Shown here piece by piece: positions 1 through 5,399 of a DNA stretch of 5,399 nucleotides (its first letter is position 1; each line of letters begins with the position of its first letter). The DNA is taken from assembly GCA_003554375.1 (NCBI GenBank), contig PWGF01000286.1, positions 1-5,399 on the forward strand, written 5' to 3'. The translations under genes and the position numbers were made by a program. Under the pieces are notes generated by a model that had not been told where the DNA came from, ran no database searches, and saw only the letters and a list, made by a program, of their open reading frames with translations. This stretch comes from Spirochaetaceae bacterium (lineage in GTDB: Bacteria; Spirochaetota; Spirochaetia; DSM-27196; SKKC01).

Positions 1-810
1 CTCGCGCTTGCGGTCGAGCTCCCTCCGTCGTTCCAGCGTGTGCGCGATCCACGGCGCAACTTGCTCCCGGCCCGCCGCGAGCTCTTCGAGTTCGTTGCAG
101 ACATCCGCAAGAAATAGCCGCACGGCAAGCTCACCGGTCACCAGCGCGTCCGGCGCGTCCTGTCCGACCAGCCCGGCGTCCTCCTCGCGTGCACCTTCCC
201 GACGGATTCGCTCAGCCTGAGCCACGAGCCGGGACCAGGCGGCACGGTAGTCTACACCCTCAACCGGGTCGCCGGTGTGCGCACCGACCGTCCGACCGCC
301 ATCCGCCCGGCCCCCGCCTTCAGCCGCCCCGCCGGCCGCTTCCTTCTCCTGTGGGGGCACCGCCTCGTAATGCGCAAGCCTGAGCTCAGCCGCGCGCCGC
401 AGCGCCCGCATGAGCGGCTCGTGAAGGATTCCCAACCCCGCGGGCGGATGGTCTACGCCTGCCAGCGCGTAGAGCGTGGCGTCGGCAGTAGGCTTGTCCG
501 CGGCGGCAAGGTCGGGACGAGCCTCCAACAGCCGCCGGTACACTTCCGCTCGCCGCTCCTCGGTGAGGAGCCGCTCGATCGCCGGGGCAAGCGGTACCGA
601 CTGCTCCCGAAGTCTCTTGGCGAGCTCATCGAAACTCATGCTTTCGAGGCCGCCATCCCCCGGCTGATGGGTATAGAGATCGAGGGCTTCCGCCACCAGC
701 GGATCTGCAGGATCGAGCCGGAAGAGATCCGCCGGGATATCCACCGGCAACCTGGCGCTGTCCAGAAGATAGTCTACAAACCGGCGCTCACCGTCCGCTG
801 CTTTCGCCAT
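1..810 (-). CDS. Hypothetical protein, C-terminus cut off by the window edge
   Basis: The minus-strand frame is open for 270 codons from ATG 810-808 to the window edge with no stop, so the C-terminus is missing. The start is set by a strong Shine-Dalgarno GGAGGAG (819-825) eight bases upstream. An overlapping ATG seven bases further up is in another frame and soon stops. I do not recognise the family. The product begins MAKAADGERRFVDYLLDSAR and is soluble-looking, highly charged and rich in Ala, Arg, Glu and Leu. No signal peptide or membrane segment is seen. Residues about 60-150 and 188-270 look helical, with heptad-like Leu/Ala spacing and a very basic end (ERRRELDRKRE). Between them, about 153-183, lies a Gly/Ala-rich low-complexity linker. 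It sits 97 nt downstream of the yaiI-like gene on the same strand and is probably cotranscribed, although its own strong ribosome site suggests efficient independent translation. Reading frame and start are secure; function is unknown. Confidence 0.8.
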   Translation of the reverse strand, partial: MAKAADGERRFVDYLLDSARLPVDIPADLFRLDPADPLVAEALDLYTHQPGDGGLESMSFDELAKRLREQSVPLAPAIERLLTEERRAEVYRRLLEARPDLAAADKPTADATLYALAGVDHPPAGLGILHEPLMRALRRAAELRLAHYEAVPPQEKEAAGGAAEGGGRADGGRTVGAHTGDPVEGVDYRAAWSRLVAQAERIRREGAREEDAGLVGQDAPDALVTGELAVRLFLADVCNELEELAAGREQVAPWIAHTLERRRELDRKRE

Positions 811-906
811 AACTCATACTCCTCCCCCCTGCTCTTCGCTCTGTTGGGGACATCAAGCTGCCGTTTGCTAACCCGACAAGAGCCGAGCAGCGCCGGCCGC
901 AGTCGC
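811..906. other. Gap between the yaiI-like gene and the leftmost gene; only a ribosome site seen
   Basis: This spacer was read on the minus strand. A GC-rich imperfect dyad just after the yaiI stop (around GCGGCCGGCGC, about 890-900) has no T-run behind it, so I do not call a terminator. Candidate -35 boxes such as TTGTCG have no acceptable -10 at 16-18 bp. Apart from the ribosome site at 819-825 I see no signal, which is consistent with readthrough from upstream. Confidence 0.5.
819..825 (-). promoter_or_regulatory. Ribosome binding site GGAGGAG for the leftmost gene
   Basis: On the minus strand GGAGGAG lies eight bases before ATG 810-808. It is one of the two strong Shine-Dalgarno sequences in the window. 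It decides the start against the out-of-frame ATG at 817-815, which opens a short frame. Confidence 0.75.
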
Positions 907-1386
907 TCATTCTCGCGCTACTCGCCGGAGCTTTCGATGGAGCTCACGATCGAAGGACTTCGCGAAATGGTGGACGTCGCGCTTGTCGAAGTGCGCGCTT
1001 TCCGGCACGTTAACCCCCTGTGCTCGCAGACCGTACATGAAATCCCGGATCGAGAGCCGCTCTCGGACATTTTCCGCAGTGTACACGGTTCCCCGATCGT
1101 TCAGAACCACGATCCCCCCTTCCACAAGCGAAGCTGCAAGCGGGATGTCACGGGTAATCACCAAGTCTTCGGATAGCGTCCGACGCTTAATATGCTCGTC
1201 GGCCGACTCCTCTTCCACAACGATCATCCGTATGCTCTTACCCTCAGGCAACGGGATGTGCCGATTTGCGACGAAGAACGCGGGGAGCGCGTACCTATTG
1301 GCCGCCTTAGCTACGATCTCTCGCACACGCCGCGGACAGCTGTCGGCGTCGATCCATATACGCATCCGGCTTGATTCCTGGCTCAT
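907..1386 (-). CDS. yaiI: YaiI/YqxD-family protein (UPF0178, DUF188)
   Basis: This small soluble protein of the conserved UPF0178 family is full length: 159 residues from M1, against about 150 usual. The family is widespread, related to PIN-like nuclease folds, and has no settled reaction. The signature blocks are all present and in order: WIDADSCPR (11-19, acidic D13 and D15, C17), DLVITRDIPLA (74-84), LNDRGTVYT (95-103), RERLSIRDFM (108-117) and a C-terminal FDKRD (133-137). Two starts are possible. M1 (ATG 1386-1384) has no good ribosome site. M8 (ATG 1365-1363) has AGGA about ten bases upstream and gives MRIWIDAD, matching the normal family N-terminus (E. coli MTIWVDAD), so M8 is likelier. 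The stop is TGA at 909-907. The gene follows manA by 51 nt on the same strand, so cotranscription is probable. Family assignment is firm; cellular role is unknown. Confidence 0.9.
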   Translation of the reverse strand: MSQESSRMRIWIDADSCPRRVREIVAKAANRYALPAFFVANRHIPLPEGKSIRMIVVEEESADEHIKRRTLSEDLVITRDIPLAASLVEGGIVVLNDRGTVYTAENVRERLSIRDFMYGLRAQGVNVPESAHFDKRDVHHFAKSFDRELHRKLRRVARE

Positions 1387-1437
1387 ACGTCACTGATCAA
1401 CTACCCTGGTCTTCAGCCGCGTCAGCCGCTCGACACG
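1387..1437. other. Short gap between manA and the yaiI-like gene
   Basis: The 51-nt spacer was read on the minus strand. There is no hairpin followed by a T-run and no credible -35/-10 pair. A small TGATCA palindrome (near 1394-1399) is too short to interpret. The lack of a terminator supports a manA-yaiI operon. Confidence 0.45.
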
Positions 1438-3057
1438 CTACGTGTTCCGCGTGCCCGCCGTCGCACGGAACCATCCGCCCTCTCCAACAACACGATATGC
1501 GTTCACGCTACACGGAACGAATGCGCTTTCGCCCGGAACAAGCATCACCTCATCAGATACCTTGGTGCCCGTTTCCAGAGCCGACGCCTGCGCCGCGGTC
1601 ACACCGTGTGCTCCGGCGGGACGAGCGCTCACACCCTGAGGGGCTGCGGGCTGTACGCGAATGCGCCCCTCCGTACAGAGTACGATATCACCACACCTGC
1701 CTGGGGCCAACTCCCCCGGCACCATGCCCGCCGCTGACGACGGTAGAACTTCCGCATCTCTAGCAACAGAGTCCGGGTAGGCTTCAGGTGCGGTCCCCTC
1801 TTCGCCTGCGCCGAGCGAATCGGCCGGCCCGCCGCCCCGGGAGGCATCCGCCGTTCGCGACGAAGCCGGAGCGTACCACTCCAGCGCGAACTCCGAAACC
1901 GGCGGCTCATACCGAGTCACACTGCCTTCGGGAACGTAGATGCGGGCTCCCCCGGGCCGATAGCGGACGATGCGCAGAAGCTCGTCGCGATCCACGTGTT
2001 TGGAAGTCAGCCCGCAGCGCAGGACGTTGTCGCTTGCAGCCATGAGCTCGACTCCCAGCCCACGCAGGTACGCGTGCGGCATACCCGCGGTCAGAAACAT
2101 GCCGTCGCCCCGCTTCAGCCGGTACACTTTGAGATAGAGAGGAGCAAGCACTCCCGGATCCGCGCCGTACTCCTCGTGTAGCTCCCTGACCCATGCCAGG
2201 AGAAGCGGCCTCTCCCCGATGCCAAGCTCGCGCGCCGTTGCCTGCTCCGTACCTCGTGACTCGCCCTCTGAAGCGCCGGTATCGCCCTGCCCCCCTATCT
2301 CCTCCGTAAACGAGTTCATCGCTTCCTCGAGCGACGGCGCGTTTTCGAGGAGGCGGTCGACCGCTCGCTCTACCTTTCTCGGTGAGCTAAGCAACAAAGT
2401 CGAGAAGAAGCGCCGCAACCTCCATTCATCCCCGAACAAATCGGTGCGTTCACGATCTCCTGCTTTCGACGGCATTCTCGCGGCTTCCCGGTCACCTCCA
2501 GTAGCGGTCCGAGCAGGGCTCCCCTGACCGACTCCCGGTATCGGCTCGCCGCCAAGAACAGCCATCAGATCCGATCCCAGCTCGGACGCCTCGGGCCCCA
2601 AGAGGAGTCGAGTCTCTTCGGGATCTCGAAATCCCGCCATGGCCCAGAACGGCTCCAGTGCCACCAGAAGCTCAGGTTTGTGATTCTGATCCTTATAGTT
2701 CCGCTCCGGAGCGGAAAGCGGGATCCCCGCGGCGTCTTCCCGGGCAAATCCGTCCAACGCTTCGGCTCTACTGGGATGGACCTGGATGCTCAATGCGCGC
2801 TCTGCGGCAAGGACCTTGAACAGATATGGAAGGCGATCGTTCCCCTCGCAACACTCCTGTGCTTCCGCCCGCAGAAGCTCGTCGAGACCGATGCCGCGAC
2901 GCGCCGGTACCGTACTCGTCCCGCGAGGGTGAGTTCCCATCCATATTTCGGCAAGAGGGACTCCGGAGGGATTCCTCCATCCGAACCAGCGCGGGATCGC
3001 CGTCGGCGATCCCCACGCATAGCGTTGAACGACGGGTGCAAGCTTGTAGATCGGCAT
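1438..3057 (-). CDS. manA: Mannose-6-phosphate isomerase, type I, enlarged by low-complexity inserts
   Basis: This cytosolic zinc enzyme interconverts mannose 6-phosphate and fructose 6-phosphate, for mannose use or GDP-mannose supply. The N-terminus aligns closely with E. coli ManA (VQRYAWGSPTA, LAEIWMGTHP). Zinc ligands by homology are Q92 and H94 (SIQVHP), E129 (NHKPE) and H328 (MPHAYLRG). The catalytic Arg is R347 (AASDNVLRCGL), 19 residues after the His as in the Candida enzyme. The C-terminal cupin ends with VPGESAFVP. Length is 539 residues against 391 in E. coli. The excess lies in hydrophilic low-complexity inserts at about 172-205, 253-278, 398-450 and 470-502, none within a catalytic motif. 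The start is forced: TGA at 3096-3094 is in frame upstream and no other ATG, GTG or TTG lies between. No Shine-Dalgarno is visible; the promoter predicts an almost leaderless message. The stop is TAG at 1440-1438. Function is secure. Confidence 0.95.
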   Translation of the reverse strand: MPIYKLAPVVQRYAWGSPTAIPRWFGWRNPSGVPLAEIWMGTHPRGTSTVPARRGIGLDELLRAEAQECCEGNDRLPYLFKVLAAERALSIQVHPSRAEALDGFAREDAAGIPLSAPERNYKDQNHKPELLVALEPFWAMAGFRDPEETRLLLGPEASELGSDLMAVLGGEPIPGVGQGSPARTATGGDREAARMPSKAGDRERTDLFGDEWRLRRFFSTLLLSSPRKVERAVDRLLENAPSLEEAMNSFTEEIGGQGDTGASEGESRGTEQATARELGIGERPLLLAWVRELHEEYGADPGVLAPLYLKVYRLKRGDGMFLTAGMPHAYLRGLGVELMAASDNVLRCGLTSKHVDRDELLRIVRYRPGGARIYVPEGSVTRYEPPVSEFALEWYAPASSRTADASRGGGPADSLGAGEEGTAPEAYPDSVARDAEVLPSSAAGMVPGELAPGRCGDIVLCTEGRIRVQPAAPQGVSARPAGAHGVTAAQASALETGTKVSDEVMLVPGESAFVPCSVNAYRVVGEGGWFRATAGTRNT

Positions 3058-3068
3058 GAATGAGCTGC

Positions 3069-3097
3069 ATTCTAGGGATGCCCGTCCCGGCGGTCAA
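3069..3097 (-). promoter_or_regulatory. Predicted sigma70-type promoter of manA
   Basis: On the minus strand, -35 TTGACC (3097-3092) and -10 TAGAAT (3074-3069) each match the consensus at five of six positions, with an exact 17-bp spacer. The likeliest start is the A at 3061, eight bases past the -10, leaving about four nucleotides before ATG 3057. A GGGA/TCCC half-dyad (3075-3078 and 3085-3088) lies within the spacer. This is the best promoter match I found in the window. Confidence 0.65.
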
Positions 3098-3114
3098 GCT
3101 CGCGCGTGGCAGAG

Positions 3115-3128
3115 GCAATTAGCAATTA
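3115..3128. repeat. Tandem repeat of GCAATTA (two copies)
   Basis: GCAATTA occurs twice back to back (3115-3121 and 3122-3128) in an otherwise GC-rich spacer. Relative to the predicted starts it lies about 54-67 bp upstream of manA and 74-87 bp upstream of galK. The position suits a distal UP-like element for manA or an activator half-site pair, but the role is inferred from location and AT content only. Confidence 0.45.
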
Positions 3129-3150
3129 GACAGTGCGGCCGGAAGCGCGC

Positions 3151-3166
3151 CGGCGAGAACTCGCCG
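3151..3166. promoter_or_regulatory. Perfect inverted repeat abutting the galK -35 box, possible operator
   Basis: CGGCGAG (3151-3157) and CTCGCCG (3160-3166) are exact reverse complements separated by AA. The dyad ends at the base before the predicted galK -35 TTGCAC (3167). Size, symmetry and position fit a dimeric repressor or activator site. The manA -35 is more than 50 bp away, so direct effect on manA is less certain. No regulator gene is present in the window. Confidence 0.45.
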
Positions 3167-3195
3167 TTGCACGAGAGCGGGCTCATGGATAAACT
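3167..3195 (+). promoter_or_regulatory. Predicted promoter of galK
   Basis: -35 TTGCAC (3167-3172) and -10 TAAACT (3190-3195) are separated by 17 bp. The -10 matches four of six consensus positions and the -35 three of six, so the match is modest. The start would be near A 3202, only three nucleotides before ATG 3205. The same -35 hexamer and spacing recur upstream of pfp, which raises confidence a little. Confidence 0.4.
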
Positions 3196-3204
3196 CGGAT
3201 CATT

Positions 3205-4551
3205 ATGCACCATTTCGCTGGAGATGCACCGTTCGAGACGGCGGGGAAGCTCCTTGAAGAGCTCCGCAGCCGCTCACTCCCGCTCCATGAGCGCCGCCCT
3301 TACGTAGAAATCCTGGCCGGTTTGGAGCTGCAGAGATCCTACCGGGAGGCACAGCCGGATCCCATCACGCGGTTCACGCCGCTTCTGGAGCAGCTAGTAG
3401 AGCGCGTCGGATCGAATCGAGAGGCTATGCTCTTCTCATCCCCGGGGAGGACCGAGCTCGGAGGCAATCATACCGACCACAACAACGGTCAGGTCCTTTG
3501 CGCCTCGGTTTCCTTAGATACGATCGCGGCGGTTGCGCCGCGTCAAGACGCCGTGATCCGGCTCGCTTCCGAAGGGTTTGCCCAGCCGTTTGAGCTATCC
3601 TGTGGAGACACGAAACCCCGAGCAGAGGAACGGGAAACGCCGACTGCGCTGATCAAAGGGGTGACTGCGGCGCTGCACGAGGCCGGATGGACGGTCGGCG
3701 GATTCGACGCAGAGGTGGCCAGCGCGGTGACTCCAGGTTCCGGGCTCTCGAGCTCCGCCGCTTTCGAGATGCTGATTGCCGGCATCCACAATCGGCTTTT
3801 CAACCATGACGCGATAGATCCGGTCACCATGGCGCAAGCAGGCCGGCGTGCCGAGAACGAGTGGTTTGGGAAGCCGTGCGGCCTCATGGACCAGCTGGCG
3901 TGCGCCCACGGCGGTATAATCGCCATCGACTTCGCCGATCCGCAGACCCCACGGATAAAGCCGATCGAGGCGGGGCTGGCCGCCGGCGGGCATGTGCTCT
4001 GCATCGCACATCCGGGAGGCGACCATGCCGAGCTGACACACGACTACGCAGCTGTTCCCAACGAGATGCAGGCGATCGCCCGGGAGCTCGGTGGGACTAC
4101 GCTCCGCGACGTAACGGCCGAGGAGGTCCTCCAACAGCTGGAGCCGCTTCGGCGGCGACACGGAGACCGGGCGGCGCTTCGGGCTCTGCACTTTTTCGAC
4201 GAGAACCAACGAGTTGCGCAGCAGTACGATGCCCTTGCACGAGGGGACTCAGACGCTTATCTGCGTGCCGTCCGCAAATCGGGAATCTCGAGCTGGACCC
4301 TCCTTCAGAACTACGCGCCGACCGGAGAAACGCAGAATCAACCGATCGCCTTGGCTGTGGCGCTAACGGAACGGCTCGGCGGAGAGTCGGCAGTTGCGCG
4401 GGTCCACGGAGGAGGCTTCGCCGGCAGCGTCCAGGCGTATGTGCCCGCCAATCGCTTCGATAGCTACCTCGGCGAAATGGCACGCGTCTTCGGTGAAGGC
4501 TCAGTCGTGCCCCTGCAGATCCGGAGCTGGGGACCGATCCGGGTAGCGTAG
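3205..4551 (+). CDS. galK: Galactokinase, GHMP kinase family, with N-terminal extension
   Basis: This 448-residue cytosolic enzyme probably phosphorylates galactose at C1 with ATP, the first kinase step of the Leloir pathway. All three GHMP blocks are visible: SPGRTELGGNHTDHNNG (79-95, R82, H89, D91), the ATP loop TPGSGLSSSAA (176-186) and HGGGFAGSVQAYVP (401-414). The catalytic base is D229 in GKPCGLMDQ. Two departures from classic GalK are clear. The GEHTDY motif has Asn at the Glu position (N88), and about 45 extra, mostly helical residues precede the first block (PGR at 80-82, against about 35 usual). I recall both traits from clostridial and treponemal galactokinases. The start is forced by an in-frame TAA at 3190-3192; the next in-frame ATG is M75. 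The ribosome site is weak (GGA five bases upstream). The gene is divergent from manA and 94 nt before pfp. A different sugar substrate is possible. Confidence 0.9.
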   Translation: MHHFAGDAPFETAGKLLEELRSRSLPLHERRPYVEILAGLELQRSYREAQPDPITRFTPLLEQLVERVGSNREAMLFSSPGRTELGGNHTDHNNGQVLCASVSLDTIAAVAPRQDAVIRLASEGFAQPFELSCGDTKPRAEERETPTALIKGVTAALHEAGWTVGGFDAEVASAVTPGSGLSSSAAFEMLIAGIHNRLFNHDAIDPVTMAQAGRRAENEWFGKPCGLMDQLACAHGGIIAIDFADPQTPRIKPIEAGLAAGGHVLCIAHPGGDHAELTHDYAAVPNEMQAIARELGGTTLRDVTAEEVLQQLEPLRRRHGDRAALRALHFFDENQRVAQQYDALARGDSDAYLRAVRKSGISSWTLLQNYAPTGETQNQPIALAVALTERLGGESAVARVHGGGFAGSVQAYVPANRFDSYLGEMARVFGEGSVVPLQIRSWGPIRVA

Positions 4552-4555
4552 TACC

Positions 4556-4573
4556 AGGGTGCCCTTGCACTCT
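4556..4573 (+). terminator. Small hairpin after galK, at best a weak terminator
   Basis: Bases 4556-4562 (AGGGTGC) pair with 4567-4573 (GCACTCT) around a CCTT loop. The stem is seven pairs including one G-T wobble, five bases after the galK stop. No T-run follows (TACCGCC), so intrinsic termination is doubtful. The right arm overlaps the proposed pfp -35 box, so it may be incidental. Confidence 0.2.
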
Positions 4574-4593
4574 TACCGCCGGCTTAATACACT
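4565..4593 (+). promoter_or_regulatory. Predicted promoter of pfp
   Basis: -35 TTGCAC (4565-4570) and -10 TACACT (4588-4593) have a 17-bp spacer, the same arrangement as the galK candidate. Transcription would begin near 4600, giving a leader of about 45 nt that carries the strong ribosome site. TATATT at 4624-4629 is a better -10 in isolation, but it lacks a -35 and lies too close to the ribosome site. Readthrough from galK remains possible. Confidence 0.35.
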
Positions 4594-4631
4594 GTGGCGG
4601 ACAAAACTGACTTCCTAAGACGATATATTGT

Positions 4632-4637
4632 GAGGAG
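4632..4637 (+). promoter_or_regulatory. Ribosome binding site GAGGAG for pfp
   Basis: GAGGAG lies eight bases before ATG 4646, a near-ideal Shine-Dalgarno that fixes the pfp start. It contrasts with manA and galK, which have no or weak ribosome sites. Confidence 0.8.
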
Positions 4638-4645
4638 TAAGACGT

Positions 4646-5399
4646 ATGGAGTTTTCCCCGTTACACCAACAACGATCAAGGTACCAACCAAAGCTTCCGC
4701 CGGCCATAGCAGGGGACGTATCCCGGATTGTCGCGGAACAGGATCAGGCCACTGACGCACTATCGGATCAGCAAGCTCTGAAGGAGCTTTTCCAACACAG
4801 CTACGGACAACCTAGCATTCGGTTCACCCCTGGAAACAACCCCAATGCCACCAAGAAGAGGAACGTCGGGGTAATCCTGAGCGGCGGCCAAGCTCCGGGG
4901 GGACACAACGTGATTGCCGGAATCTTTGACTCCGTCCGTGAAGCAAACCCGGAGTCCCAAGTCCATGGTTTTCTTGGCGGACCCGGAGGGCTCCTGGCGG
5001 GCTCTTCCGTCGAGCTTACGCCGGAGTTCGTTGACGAGTACCGGAACACTGGTGGCTTCGACATGATCGGAAGCGGGAGGACGAAGGTGGAGACTGAGGA
5101 GCAGTTCGAGACGGCCCTCTCCGTCTGCCGCAAGATGCAGATCGACGCCCTCGTTATTATCGGCGGCGATGATTCCAACACCAACGCCGCGCTGTTGGAC
5201 GAGTACTTCCGAAAGCAAGAGGCGGACGTATGCGTCATCGGAGTCCCGAAGACCATCGACGGTGACCTGAAGGGTGATTCGATTGAGGCTAGTTTTGGAT
5301 TCGATACGGCTACCAAGACGTATAGCGAGCTCATCGGCAATATCGCGCGAGATGCAACGTCGGCTAAGAAGTACTGGCACTTCATCAAGGTCATGGGAC
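4646..5399 (+). CDS. pfp: Pyrophosphate-fructose 6-phosphate 1-phosphotransferase, N-terminal part
   Basis: This enzyme reversibly phosphorylates fructose 6-phosphate to fructose 1,6-bisphosphate with PPi instead of ATP, in cytosolic glycolysis and gluconeogenesis. The first 251 codons are present; the rest lies beyond the right edge. The phosphofructokinase fold motifs are SGGQAPGGHNV (79-89), GGPGGLLAG (111-119), GSGRTKVET (142-150), GGDDSNTNA (173-181) and PKTIDGDLKG (201-210). D176, where ATP enzymes have Gly, and K202, where E. coli PfkA has Gly124, are the known PPi-specificity residues. D205 is the catalytic base by homology. GGQAPGGHN and TIDGDLKG mark the long-chain clade (about 550 residues) of plants, Borrelia and Treponema. 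The N-terminal segment (RSRYQPKLPPAI, then DQQALKELF and YGQP) also fits the spirochaetal type. Start and ribosome site are clear. It follows galK by 94 nt on the same strand. Confidence 0.93.
   Translation, partial: MEFSPLHQQRSRYQPKLPPAIAGDVSRIVAEQDQATDALSDQQALKELFQHSYGQPSIRFTPGNNPNATKKRNVGVILSGGQAPGGHNVIAGIFDSVREANPESQVHGFLGGPGGLLAGSSVELTPEFVDEYRNTGGFDMIGSGRTKVETEEQFETALSVCRKMQIDALVIIGGDDSNTNAALLDEYFRKQEADVCVIGVPKTIDGDLKGDSIEASFGFDTATKTYSELIGNIARDATSAKKYWHFIKVMG

Larger units (their letters stand above)
3058..3204. other. Divergent manA-galK control region
   Basis: This 147-bp spacer between oppositely directed genes holds both promoters, a 16-bp dyad and a tandem AT-rich repeat, all listed separately. 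No small gene with a ribosome site was seen. A 20-base ATG frame opening at 3185 and the ATG at 3056 lack Shine-Dalgarno support. Shared use by two sugar-metabolism genes suggests coordinated control; this is inference from layout. Confidence 0.7.

Noticed and set aside
884..910. GC-rich dyad after the yaiI stop as an intrinsic terminator
   Set aside because: The pairing is broken by an internal loop and no T-run follows, so it looks like ordinary GC-rich sequence.
277..1176. A 299-codon plus-strand open frame running across the leftmost gene, the gap and the yaiI-like gene
   Set aside because: It is antisense to two well-supported genes, has no ribosome site, spans a true intergenic gap, and its translation is Arg/Pro/Ser-rich as expected of an antisense frame in GC-rich DNA.
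1438..3057. The long ManA as a frameshifted or fused gene
   Set aside because: Conserved blocks occur in the correct order in one frame from N- to C-terminus, and no extra domain is recognisable; in-frame inserts explain the length.
3595..4209. A 204-codon minus-strand frame inside galK
   Set aside because: It lies wholly antisense to galK, whose GHMP motifs prove the coding frame. There is no start signal and no recognisable protein features.
4576..4600. CCGCC/GGCGG inverted repeat between galK and pfp as a terminator
   Set aside because: Only five GC pairs around a 15-nt loop, followed by ACAAAAC rather than a T-run. It also overlaps the proposed -10 box.
4624..4629. TATATT as the -10 box of pfp
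   Set aside because: It matches the consensus well, but no -35 lies 16-18 bp upstream, and the transcript would start inside the ribosome binding site.
4760..5394. Two long minus-strand frames (206 and 197 codons) opposite pfp
   Set aside because: The plus strand encodes unmistakable phosphofructokinase motifs over this region. The opposing frames have no ribosome sites or family resemblance.

Overview
The window is a GC-rich bacterial chromosome segment (about 60% GC by eye). It holds five genes in a compact layout, two of them cut by the window ends. The best guess for the source is a free-living spirochaete of the Spirochaeta / Alkalispirochaeta type. This rests on the long PPi-dependent phosphofructokinase, whose N-terminus resembles the spirochaetal enzymes, and on a galactokinase of the GRTELGGNHTDH subfamily next to it. 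The assignment is inferred from family resemblance, not from a database search.

Layout. Positions 1-3057 read leftwards: manA (mannose-6-phosphate isomerase, 3057-1438), a YaiI/YqxD-family gene (1386-907) and an unrecognised gene running off the left edge (810-1). The gaps are 51 and 97 nt, with no convincing terminator or internal promoter, so one manA-yaiI-orf transcript is plausible. Positions 3205-5399 read rightwards: galK (3205-4551), then a 94-nt gap, then pfp (from 4646, running off the right edge). The 147 bp between manA and galK is a divergent control region. It holds a good sigma70-type promoter for manA, a weaker one for galK, a perfect 7-bp inverted repeat abutting the galK -35 box, and a tandem GCAATTA repeat.

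How the genes fit together. ManA converts mannose 6-phosphate to fructose 6-phosphate. GalK starts the Leloir route, by which galactose also reaches glucose 6-phosphate and fructose 6-phosphate. PFP phosphorylates fructose 6-phosphate to the 1,6-bisphosphate using pyrophosphate, reversibly. The locus therefore looks like hexose entry into PPi-linked glycolysis. The YaiI homologue and the leftmost gene have no evident link to this pathway.

The most notable points are these. Both divergent promoters would give messages with only about 3-5 nt before the AUG (near-leaderless), and in-frame stops show that neither start can lie further upstream. ManA is about 150 residues longer than E. coli ManA because of low-complexity inserts between intact catalytic motifs. 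In GalK the usual Glu of the GEHTDY sugar-binding motif is Asn. I found no RNA gene, mobile element, CRISPR array or defence system; most of the window is ordinary central metabolism.
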